Shown one piece after another: positions 7,578 through 15,600 of a DNA stretch of 28,591 nucleotides. A program made the translations under genes and the position numbers. The first letter of the stretch is position 1. Each line of letters begins with the position of its first letter. The DNA comes from UPXZ01 sp964541615 (GTDB taxonomy: Bacteria > Bacteroidota > Bacteroidia > Bacteroidales > Paludibacteraceae). The notes below the pieces were generated by a model. That model was not told the origin of the DNA. It did not search any database and saw only the letters and a program-made list of their open reading frames with translations. The DNA is taken from positions 1 through 28,591 of the forward strand of contig CAZIRA010000024.1 of the NCBI GenBank assembly GCA_964541615.1, read 5' to 3'.

Positions 7578-8627
7578 ATGAAAAAAATATTATATATCCT
7601 TATAATAGCCTTTCTGACAATTGGCTGTGAAAAGACAATTGATTTTAACGGCGAAATTACTGCTCCCATGCTGGTGGTGAACAGCATTATTTCACCTGAT
7701 TCTACCATTGTGGCCGAAGTGTCCTCATCGCGCTTTTTTCTGGAAAAAAACACTGGGACAAAGTACATCGAAAATGCCGATTTGAAGCTGATTGTGAACG
7801 GAGTAGATCGGGGGAAACTGGTGAAATACCCCTCAATCGGAACGTATGGAGCTGATTACAAAGTTTCTGCGGGAGATGAGGTAAAAATCGAAGTGAGCGC
7901 TCCTGGATTTGCACCTGTTTCCGGCTTGACAAAAATCCCTTTGCAACCTACCATTCTTGCAGTTGATACCAGTTCTACCAGTTCAAAAAAGTACGATTAT
8001 TTTTATTATTATGAAACTAACAATGACATGAAACATGATACTATCGGCGAGTTTCGAGAGCTACATTTCCGCTTCAAAATGAGATTTCAAGACAAAGGTA
8101 AAGAGAAGAATTTCTACCGATTGGTGGTAAAGCAGAGAACGTATTTTGATAAAAACAATCCTTCCAGTGGCGGATTAATTAATGAAAGTGACTACTTTGA
8201 GAGGTATTTAACCAATTTTGATGATGTGATTTTTCAAAATCAAAATCAAAACCAAATGGGCGGATTTGAAGATATTTTTGGTGAAGGAGGGAATTCTTAC
8301 CACTACAATGTATTTTCTGATGACTTGATTAACGGGAAAGAGTACGATATTCAATTTTCTGACTATATCAGGCTCGATCAGGTAAAATACAAAGAGAGTC
8401 CATATGAATATGACGGTAAAAATCCGGAAAAAACGGTGTATTTAATCTATCTGCATGAAATCTCGCCGGACTACTACTGGTATGTAAGGTCTATGATTTC
8501 AGCTTCTAATGTGGGTGATAATCCGTTCGTGGAGCCCGTTCAGGTGCGCTCAAACATTGAAAACGGGATTGGACTTTTCACCAGTTATACCTCATCAAAG
8601 CCTTTTGTGATAGAAGTTAAGCATTAG
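7578..8627 (+). CDS. DUF4249 family lipoprotein, TonB-receptor partner
   Basis: A 349-residue lipoprotein. The signal sequence ends in a lipobox at Cys17 (FLTIGC), followed by beta-rich sequence typical of DUF4249: a conserved start with APMLVVNSIISPDSTIVAEVSSSR, then an Ig- or CNA-like strand region (LKLIVNG, YPSIGTYGADYKVSAGDEV). The middle is Asn/Gln-rich (about 205-245). No catalytic motif is seen. DUF4249 proteins are usually found beside a TonB-dependent receptor as here, and probably form an outer-leaflet lid or capture subunit, although no biochemical role is established for this one. It is cotranscribed with the receptor and no promoter is visible in the 44-bp gap. Confidence 0.88.
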   Translation: MKKILYILIIAFLTIGCEKTIDFNGEITAPMLVVNSIISPDSTIVAEVSSSRFFLEKNTGTKYIENADLKLIVNGVDRGKLVKYPSIGTYGADYKVSAGDEVKIEVSAPGFAPVSGLTKIPLQPTILAVDTSSTSSKKYDYFYYYETNNDMKHDTIGEFRELHFRFKMRFQDKGKEKNFYRLVVKQRTYFDKNNPSSGGLINESDYFERYLTNFDDVIFQNQNQNQMGGFEDIFGEGGNSYHYNVFSDDLINGKEYDIQFSDYIRLDQVKYKESPYEYDGKNPEKTVYLIYLHEISPDYYWYVRSMISASNVGDNPFVEPVQVRSNIENGIGLFTSYTSSKPFVIEVKH

Positions 8628-8681
8628 TTTTGAGTTTTGAATTCATATAAACATTGATTCTTTGCGTGTTATTAAGTTGAT

Positions 8682-9023
8682 CTATGCTTTTTTCACAAAT
8701 TCTGATTTCAATGCCATTGATCCAAAACCGTCGATTTTACAGTCAATATTGTGATCGCCGTCGGTAAGGCGGATATTTTTTACTTTCGTTCCGGCTTTTA
8801 CCGGTCTCAGCATACCTTTTACGGGTAAATCTTTGATTACTACCACAGAATCACCGTTTTGTAGTTCATTTCCGTTGGAATCAAACACTTTACTTTCGTT
8901 CTCTTTTTCTTGTGCCAACTCTGCGGGATTCCATTCGTGAAAACACTGCGTACACGCCCACACAGCACCATTTTCATAGGTGTAATCAGATCCGCATTTC
9001 GGACAAACAACTGCTTCGCTCAT
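8682..9023 (-). CDS. yjdM: YjdM/PhnA zinc-ribbon protein
   Basis: A 113-residue cytoplasmic protein. The N-terminus has a zinc ribbon with Cys7, Cys10, Cys24 and Cys27 (CPKCGS and CTQCFHEW). The C-terminal half is the PhnA domain, with conserved FDSNGNELQNGDSVVVIKDL and VKAGTKVKNIRL and ending near the usual length for E. coli YjdM. The old name PhnA comes from proximity to phosphonate genes. The protein is not a phosphonoacetate hydrolase and its role is unsettled. It stands alone here, convergent with the DUF4249 gene and divergent from dnaX. Confidence 0.92.
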   Translation of the reverse strand: MSEAVVCPKCGSDYTYENGAVWACTQCFHEWNPAELAQEKENESKVFDSNGNELQNGDSVVVIKDLPVKGMLRPVKAGTKVKNIRLTDGDHNIDCKIDGFGSMALKSEFVKKA

Positions 9024-9058
9024 AATTTTTTTAATAGTCTGAATGTTTTATTTACCTG

Positions 9059-9066
9059 CAAAGATA
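9059..9066 (-). promoter_or_regulatory. -7 promoter element of yjdM
   Basis: Read on the minus strand the sequence is TATCTTTG, a full match to TAnnTTTG, 36 bp upstream of the yjdM start at 9023. No -33 TTTG is evident. Confidence 0.6.
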
Positions 9067-9138
9067 CCCCTTATTGTGTGATATAAAAAATCAGAGTTTC
9101 CTTGCGCCTTTCAAAATCTCTTATCGATTAATTGTTTT

Positions 9139-9187
9139 ATTTCTAATTTCTAATTTCTAATTTCTAATTTCTATTTTCTATTTTCTA
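9139..9187. repeat. Seven-copy 7-bp tandem repeat upstream of dnaX
   Basis: Five copies of ATTTCTA (9139-9173) are followed by two of TTTTCTA (9174-9187). The array stops about 12 bp before the left copy of the dnaX -33 element. Truncated units reappear right after the assembly gap at 9330, so the true copy number is uncertain. Confidence 0.9.
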
Positions 9188-9229
9188 TTCAGAACAATGT
9201 TTGTCGTTTCAATTAAAAAAACCTATATT

Positions 9230-9329
9230 NNNNNNNNNNNNNNNNNNNNNNNNNNNNNNNNNNNNNNNNNNNNNNNNNNNNNNNNNNNNNNNNNNNNNNN
9301 NNNNNNNNNNNNNNNNNNNNNNNNNNNNN
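9230..9329. other. 100-N assembly gap flanked by 55-bp direct repeats
   Basis: Exactly 100 N separate two identical 55-bp stretches, 9175-9229 and 9330-9384. The repeat includes part of the tandem array, the -33 element and most of the -7 element of the dnaX promoter. The 100-N length is the usual placeholder for a gap of unknown size. The matching ends suggest overlapping contigs that were not merged, not a real duplication. The 397-bp region 9024-9420 holds only the yjdM promoter, this structure and the dnaX promoter. Confidence 0.9.
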
Positions 9330-9354
9330 TTTCTATTTTCTATTCAGAACAATG

Positions 9355-9386
9355 TTTGTCGTTTCAATTAAAAAAACCTATATTTG
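9355..9386 (+). promoter_or_regulatory. dnaX promoter, -33 and -7 elements
   Basis: TTTG (9355-9358), a 20-bp spacer and TATATTTG (9379-9386) match the full Bacteroidetes consensus. The -7 element ends 34 bp before the dnaX ATG. The same -33 element and a cut -7 element occur before the N gap because of the duplicated 55 bp. Confidence 0.8.
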
Positions 9387-9420
9387 TAATTCATTTTAAA
9401 AAATCGAAAACACTTTGCAG

Positions 9421-11238
9421 ATGGATTCATTCGTTGTTTCGGCCCGAAAATATCGCCCTTCCACTTTCAAGTCGGTTGTGGGACAGGATGCACTTACCAC
9501 CACCCTTAAAAACGCCATTAAGACCAACAAACTTGCTCATGCATATCTTTTTTGTGGTCCAAGAGGAGTTGGAAAAACTACCTGCGCCCGTATTTTTGCC
9601 AAAACAATCAATTGCAACAATCTGACCGAAGATTTCGAAGCCTGCAACGAGTGCGAAAGTTGCAAAACATTCAACGAACAGCGCTCATACAATATCCACG
9701 AGCTTGACGCCGCCTCCAACAACGGTGTGGACGACATTCGTTCGCTCACCGATCAGGTTCGGATTCCACCACAAATTGGTTCATACAGCGTCTATATCAT
9801 CGATGAGGTCCACATGCTTTCACAAGGTGCATTCAATGCCTTTCTGAAAACACTGGAAGAGCCGCCTGCTCATGCTATTTTTATCCTTGCAACGACTGAG
9901 AAACATAAAATCATTCCTACGATTCTTTCCCGTTGCCAGATTTATGATTTCAACCGGATTTCGGTAGCTGATACCGTTGCGCACATCAAATTTGTTGCTT
10001 CGAAAGAAGGAGTAACAATCGATGAAAATGCCCTCAATATCATTGCTCAAAAAAGTGATGGAGGAATGCGTGATGCACTTTCTATTTTTGACCAGCTGGT
10101 AAGTTTCAGCGGGAATAATATTACGTATGAATCAACTATTGAGAACCTCAATGTGCTTGATTATGAGTACTATTTCAGATTGGTAAATAAAGCACTCGAA
10201 GGTGATGTGAGTGAAGCTTTAATGATTTTCAACGAAGTTCTCAACAAAGGTTTTGATGCTCATCATTTTATTTCCGGTCTGAGTTCACACTTGCGTGATG
10301 TGCTTGTCAGCAAAGATCCGGTTACGATCCAGCTCCTTGAAGTAGGTGCAGATATCGGAGAAAGGTACAAGCAACAAGCATCGGCTTGTTCCGTAGAATT
10401 TCTTTTCAGTGCGTTGAGCATCAGCAACGATTGCGATTTGAACTACCGCATCAGCAAAAATAAGAGATTATTAATTGAACTTGCTTTGATTAAAATCTGC
10501 CAGCTGAACGGCGTTAAAAAAAAAATCCTGACAAATGAGGAACCTGTTGTTCTTCAAAAAATTACACCTGCTTCCACGCCTCTAACAAACAAACAAGAAT
10601 CAGCTCAAAACTATAAACCTGCATCAGCCGTTGAGACAGTAGTTGAGGAAAAAGAAATAGCACAGCCGGCGGAAAAACCAGCTGAAACGGTTACTGTCAG
10701 TCAGCCGGAAGCAACCAATACCGTACAATCTGCTCCTGCGAGTGATCCTGATAAGAAAACCATTCCAAAACCAGCTCCATCCGTTAAGTTTCCACCCTCG
10801 GTAAGTATTTCTATTTCTTCTGTGAAACCAGAAAACATACCAACTTCAACTGCTTCCAGTGAAGAAAAAGAAATAACAAAAAACGCATCGTTCACTAACG
10901 AAGATTTAGTGGCTAAATGGCAGGAATTCAGCAAGAAAGAAGAGTTGAATCCAGGCACAAAAGCATTTTTGAGCGCGCGCACTCCTTCACTGAAAGATGA
11001 CAATACCATTGAAGTGATGGTGGACAATAAATTTCAGGAAAAAGAACTGATTCAGATGGATATTCTGAATTATCTGCGGAGAGAGCTTCACAACACTTCC
11101 ATTAGATTGAAAGTGGAATTTATTCCTGAAACCGAATTTGTCAAACACCAAACCCCAAAAGAAATCTATAAAAGAATGGCAACAGACTATCCTCTTGTAG
11201 AAAAATTAAGGAAAAATTTAGATATGGAGATAGATTAA
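9421..11238 (+). CDS. dnaX: DNA polymerase III subunit gamma/tau
   Basis: A 605-residue AAA+ clamp-loader motor. Walker A is GPRGVGKT (residues 46-53), followed by a four-Cys zinc site (Cys65, 75, 78, 81), Walker B IIDEVHML (126-133) and sensor-1 region ILATTEKHKIIPTILSRCQ. Domain III ends near residue 365. A Pro/Glu/Lys/Thr-rich linker (about 375-480) leads to a C-terminal domain (about 490-605) that should bind the polymerase alpha subunit, as tau does. The start is ATG 9421; a TTG two codons upstream is weaker. A run of ten A sits exactly at the domain III-linker boundary (see 10516-10555) and may let the gene also make a short gamma-type product. It is a single-gene unit with its own promoter. 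Confidence 0.96.
   Translation: MDSFVVSARKYRPSTFKSVVGQDALTTTLKNAIKTNKLAHAYLFCGPRGVGKTTCARIFAKTINCNNLTEDFEACNECESCKTFNEQRSYNIHELDAASNNGVDDIRSLTDQVRIPPQIGSYSVYIIDEVHMLSQGAFNAFLKTLEEPPAHAIFILATTEKHKIIPTILSRCQIYDFNRISVADTVAHIKFVASKEGVTIDENALNIIAQKSDGGMRDALSIFDQLVSFSGNNITYESTIENLNVLDYEYYFRLVNKALEGDVSEALMIFNEVLNKGFDAHHFISGLSSHLRDVLVSKDPVTIQLLEVGADIGERYKQQASACSVEFLFSALSISNDCDLNYRISKNKRLLIELALIKICQLNGVKKKILTNEEPVVLQKITPASTPLTNKQESAQNYKPASAVETVVEEKEIAQPAEKPAETVTVSQPEATNTVQSAPASDPDKKTIPKPAPSVKFPPSVSISISSVKPENIPTSTASSEEKEITKNASFTNEDLVAKWQEFSKKEELNPGTKAFLSARTPSLKDDNTIEVMVDNKFQEKELIQMDILNYLRRELHNTSIRLKVEFIPETEFVKHQTPKEIYKRMATDYPLVEKLRKNLDMEID
10516..10555 (+). promoter_or_regulatory. Candidate slippage/frameshift site in dnaX
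   Basis: Ten consecutive A (10516-10525) encode Lys366-368 and the first base of Ile369. Loss of one A gives Lys-Lys-Lys-Ser-stop; gain of one A gives Lys-Lys-Lys-Asn-Pro-Asp-Lys-stop. Both would end the protein at about 369-372 residues. A stem TGAGGAAC / GTTCTTCA (10536-10543 with 10549-10556, one G-T pair) with a 5-nt loop begins 11 bp downstream. E. coli dnaX makes gamma by -1 ribosomal frameshifting on an A-rich site, and Thermus dnaX by slippage on an A run. Use of this site here is inference. Confidence 0.55.
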
Positions 11239-11303
11239 GCAATTCAAAAAACTATGTTTTCTACTGTTAAAAAAACCAAGATGACCTCAGGTAATAAAAA
11301 TAA

Positions 11304-11320
11304 GTCAAGTCGAACTTGAC
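11304..11320. terminator. Small hairpin between convergent dnaX and efflux genes
   Basis: GTCAAG (11304-11309) and CTTGAC (11315-11320) form a short stem between the convergent ends of dnaX (11238) and the adaptor gene (11379). There is no strong T tract, so its action as a terminator is weakly supported. Confidence 0.3.
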
Positions 11321-11378
11321 ATGTAAAAAGTCGGGAGATATTTCGCTTGCTTTTTTATCAATATTTGCTCTGACATTT

Positions 11379-12503
11379 TTATAAAGTTTCTAGTCCGCTT
11401 ACTATTACTTGTTTATCCGCCGGAAGTACGCTTAAAATCTCGATGAATGCGTTGTTGCCTTTTCCGACTTCCACTTTTGTTTTTTTCAGGAAGTATTTAT
11501 CGTTTTCCTGTTTTTCTAAAACAAAAACGAAGTATTCGTTTTCTTGTTTTTGGACAGCTTCTCTCGGAAGGGCTCTGACTTCCAGTTCGTTCACTTCAAT
11601 CTTTGCTTCCACGTAGCTTTGATGGATCAGTTTGCTTTTGTCCGACGCATCAATTTTTGCAATGCAATCAACAGTTTTTGTATCGGGATTGATGGTTTTT
11701 CCAACGGTAGTCAAAGCAGCTTTCAAGCTGTTAGAGCCGTTACCACCAACTCCAAAACGCACCTGCTGCCCTACTCTTAGTTTATTCACATCCATCTCAA
11801 AAACAGATAGTTGCAATTGCAAACTATTCACATTGACTACTTCGGCAAGTGCATTCTGCATATCCACGTACTGTCCTATAACAACACCGGTTTTGGTAAT
11901 AAATCCACTGATGGGCGAAACGACAGGAAAAGAGGTGTACATCTGCCCATTTTCAATCTGTGCCGTATTTATCCGAAGCGCTTGAATGCGGGCTTTCAAG
12001 GCGCTGTATGTGGCAAAAGAAGCCTTGTGCAAACTTTCCAACGTCGTTAAATCTTTTTCAGCACCGATTTTCTCGGCACGAAGCGCTTTGACACGTTCGT
12101 AGTCCACTTTGGCTTTCTGAAAACTGGCAGATGCTTCGGCAAACTGCTGCTGCAAGACCAGAAACTCACTCCCTGAAATATGACAAACCACTTGTCCCTG
12201 ACGCACAAAATCTCCGATTTTGAAGCGGATATTTTGTACCGTTCCGGCAATCGGCGTGCTTATTTTTGCTATTCCATTAGCAGGTGCAAACAAAAATCCC
12301 TTGCACACAACTTCATCCGTGAACGTTTGCATACTCACTTCGCCCAGCTTCATTCCGTTGGTTTTGAACTGCTCGGATGTGATTTCAGTCAAGCTCGGTT
12401 CCACTGTTTCCGCAGCAATGCCTTCACTGGCTACTTTTTTCCCGCAGGAAAAAAGTACCAGCAATGCAGATGCATAGATTAGTAGGTTTTTGGTTGTTTT
12501 CAT
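11379..12503 (-). CDS. RND efflux periplasmic adaptor (membrane fusion protein), heavy-metal type
   Basis: A 374-residue lipoprotein with lipobox at Cys20 (LVLFSC), so it is anchored to a membrane facing the periplasm. The order of domains is the usual HlyD/CusB plan. A first half of the barrel-sandwich domain (about 78-110, ISTPIAGTVQNIRFKIGDFV) is followed by an alpha-helical hairpin (about 115-190) and the second half (SPISGFITKTGVVIGQYV, about 195-213). A beta-barrel domain and a membrane-proximal domain (EALPREAVQK-like ALPREAVQKQENEYFVFV) complete it. It bridges the inner-membrane pump and the outer-membrane channel encoded upstream as one fused gene. It lacks the Met-rich N-terminal metal site of CusB, which fits a CzcB-like divalent-metal system better. 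It follows the pump by 174 bp, and a GC-rich hairpin lies just before its start codon. Confidence 0.9.
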   Translation of the reverse strand: MKTTKNLLIYASALLVLFSCGKKVASEGIAAETVEPSLTEITSEQFKTNGMKLGEVSMQTFTDEVVCKGFLFAPANGIAKISTPIAGTVQNIRFKIGDFVRQGQVVCHISGSEFLVLQQQFAEASASFQKAKVDYERVKALRAEKIGAEKDLTTLESLHKASFATYSALKARIQALRINTAQIENGQMYTSFPVVSPISGFITKTGVVIGQYVDMQNALAEVVNVNSLQLQLSVFEMDVNKLRVGQQVRFGVGGNGSNSLKAALTTVGKTINPDTKTVDCIAKIDASDKSKLIHQSYVEAKIEVNELEVRALPREAVQKQENEYFVFVLEKQENDKYFLKKTKVEVGKGNNAFIEILSVLPADKQVIVSGLETL

Positions 12504-12510
12504 AAGGATG

Positions 12511-12530
12511 CCCCTAACCCCAAAAGGGGG
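12511..12530. repeat. C4/G5 hairpin just before adaptor start codon
   Basis: CCCC (12518-12521), loop AAAA, GGGGG (12526-12530), with a second CCCC at 12511-12514 allowing an alternative pairing. On the transcribed strand it occupies the ribosome-binding region, ending 8 nt from the adaptor ATG at 12503. Confidence 0.65.
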
Positions 12531-12623
12531 ATAATTTTTGATATTATTAATTTTTTATGAAAATATGGTTCGATGTCATGCACATTTTCATTTTTTTCGT
12601 ATTCAATTTGTACAAAATAGTTG

Positions 12624-12653
12624 GGTACTACGTACCTTAGGCACAGCGTGCCT
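12624..12653. repeat. Two adjacent small palindromes in the efflux operon gap
   Basis: GGTAC-TAC-GTACC (12624-12636) is followed 2 bp later by AGGCAC-AGC-GTGCCT (12639-12653). Together they form a double hairpin between pump and adaptor genes. They could limit read-through or stabilise mRNA ends; no T tract follows on the minus strand. Confidence 0.55.
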
Positions 12654-12677
12654 TTAAAACCTTTCCAAACCTCCACG

Positions 12678-15600
12678 TTAGGGATTAGGGGCTGTCAAAT
12701 AATTAATCTCTAAGGCCACCCTGTTATATTCCGAAACAGCTTCGTAATAATCAAGCTGCAGTTTCAGTGCATTTTCCATGCTCACCGCAAATTGGTAAAA
12801 ATCAATTTCGCCTGTTTCATAGCTCCGCGAGGCTGTACGGGTAATTTCACCGCTTAATTGCCTTCCCGTATTGTTATAGAAATCAATGGTTTTGCTGAAT
12901 TTACTCAATTCATTCTGCAAGTTTCTATATTTCATTTCCAGCAATATCAAGTTGTTTTGCAATAGCAATTCGTTGGCATCGGAGGCAATCCGGCTCGCTT
13001 TGATTTTGGAGCGCTGGCTGCCCCAGAAGAGCGGAATACCCAACCCTACCTGAAATCCGTGATAGCCGTGTGCATTTTCATAGCGGTTGTTGCCATAGAA
13101 ATATCCCAGCGAAATATCCGGAAGCAGCTGGTGCTGTTCGGCTTTTGAACTTGTTTTCAAATAATCGGATCGCAACCGGTATTGTTGAATAACCGGATTA
13201 TTTTGAAAATCAGGCTCATGAACGGCAATTGTTTTTAAGCTGTTTTCAGAAATCCGAAAATCTTCGCCGGTCTGCATCATCGCCTTCAAACTGCTGTAAG
13301 CATTCTGAATTTCAATGGCTATTTTGCTCAATTCCAATGCGGTTTGCTGTTTTTTTGCCTGCACGTTCAGTTTATCCAACCGGCTGATGTCACCCAGTCG
13401 CAGCTGCGTTTCAGCCATTACGCTCATTCGGGCATACAGACTATCCACACGCATAAAATAGCGCTGTTTTTCCTGAAAGAACTGAACGGAATAATAAGAC
13501 GCAGCCACATTTTTTATCAACGCCATGCGTTGTTTTTGAAGTTCCAGTTCGGCTTGCGTTACTTCCATCCGATTCATTTGCACATTCATTCCATATATTG
13601 TGGGGAATAAAAAAGTTTGTTCCACGCCCACCGTTTGGATAGGATGACCATTTTCAGCTACGTTTGCCTGGTCGTAACCGTAGTAAACCTGCGTTTTGTC
13701 AACCGCCATAAAGGGCTTTGCCAAGGCTTTTCGTTCTTCAATTTTTAAGCTATAAGCACCCAGTTCCTTGTTATTTTTCAGTGCAAAATCCACGCATTGT
13801 TCGAGCGAGTAAGTTGACGTCTGAGCCGACAACGCTCCTGAAACAGCCAGCAACAACGGAATGATAAAGTTCTTTGATTTGAATTTTCTCACAATCTTAT
13901 ATTTTAATCCTTCGTCGTCGTGAAAAACTTTAAACAACAAAGGCAGCACAATCATTGTCAACATAGTAGAAGTTATCAAACCGCCTATTACAACTGTAGC
14001 CAGCGGGCGTTGCACTTCGGCTCCGGCACCTGTGGAAATTGCCATTGGCAGAAAACCCATGGCGGCGGCAGACGCAGTCAGTATCACCGGACGCAAGCGG
14101 TCGGCAGTGCCTTTCATTACCAATTCGTTCATATCCTTCATCCCTTTCTCTTTCAGGTGTTTAAGGTGCTCAATAAGGACAATTCCATTGAGCACCGCTA
14201 TACCAAACAAAGCAATAAATCCTACACCGGCAGAGATGCTAAACGGCATTCCACGTATCCAAAGAGCCATTATTCCACCAACTACAGACAACGGAACGGC
14301 TGTAAAAATCATAATGGAATCTTTCATTGATTTGAAAGCAAAGTGCAGAAAGATAAAAATCAGTGCCAAAGCAATTGGAACGGCAAAAACAAGGCGCTTG
14401 GTAGCGTTCTGCAGGTTTTCAAACTGACCGCCGTAGCTGATATAATAGCCCGGATTGAGTTTCACGTTTTCATCCACCACAGCCTGAATATCTTCCACCA
14501 CCGACTGCAAGTCGCGGTTGCGGACATTCACGCTCACCACCACCCGGCGGTGCGTGTTTTCCCGGCTTATTTTAGCTGGTCCTTCCGCATAATTAATGTC
14601 GGCCAATTCACTCAAAGGCACTTGCGAGCCATTCGGAAGCGGAATGGGAAGCTGGCGTACATTGTCAATATCGGTTCTGTCGGCTTCTTGCAGACGAAGC
14701 ACCATGTCAAATCTGCGCTCACCTTCAAATACGCTTCCGGTAATTTCTCCACCGAAAGCCGTAGCAAGGTACGAGTTAAGTGTTTTGATATCAATTCCAT
14801 AATAAGCAATTTTCGACCGATTGTAGGCTACATTCATCTGCGGAAGTCCGGTTGTTTTTTCCAGAATAACATCGCCCGCACCATCCACTTTTTCTATTAA
14901 CAGTCTGATTTCTTGAGCTTTCTGACTCAAATAGTCCAAGTCATCGCCAAATATTTTCACGGCAATATCGGCCCGAACGCCTGTAATCAACTCATTAAAA
15001 CGCATTTCAATGGGCTGTGTAAATTCATACTCAATACCCGGAATTATATTCAACGCTTCCTTGAATTTTTCAGCCAAATCTTCCTTCGTTTTGGCAGAAG
15101 TCCAGGTTTTTTTCGGTTTTAAGCGGATAATCATGTCAATTTCTTCCATGGACATCGGGTCGGTCGGCACTTCTGCGGCGCCGATACGACAGACAATTTT
15201 CTCCACTTCGGGAAATTTCTCCATCAGAATATTTTCCATCTGCGTTGTCAGTTCGATGGTTTTGGAAAGCGAAGTTCCGGTTTTGAGCACTGGCTGGATA
15301 ACAAAATCGCCTTCGTCCAGCGTAGGAATAAATTCACCGCCCATTCTATTGAAAACAAACACAGAAAATAGGAGCGTAAGGAATGAAAGGGTGAAAACCA
15401 GTATTTTTTTGTTCAACGCCCATTTCAAAACGGGTTGATAAGATTTTAGTGCAAATTCAATCAGTTTATCAGAGAAATTCTTTTTATTCACATCAATGGG
15501 GCGCAGGTAAATGGACGAAATGACCGGCAACCAGGTGAGGCAGAAAATCATCGCTCCGATGATGGCAAAGCCAAACGCCATGGCCATTGGGCGGAACATT

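Noticed and set aside
9139..9187. Possible CRISPR-like array
   Set aside because: The units are 7 bp, contiguous and AT-rich, with no spacers; it is a simple tandem repeat.
9175..9384. Two tandem promoters for dnaX
   Set aside because: The second set of elements is part of the identical 55-bp flanks of the N gap and is better explained as an unmerged contig overlap.
9197..9625. Open frame running through the N gap into dnaX in another frame
   Set aside because: It contains unknown bases and overlaps the well-supported dnaX frame; it is an artefact of the gap.
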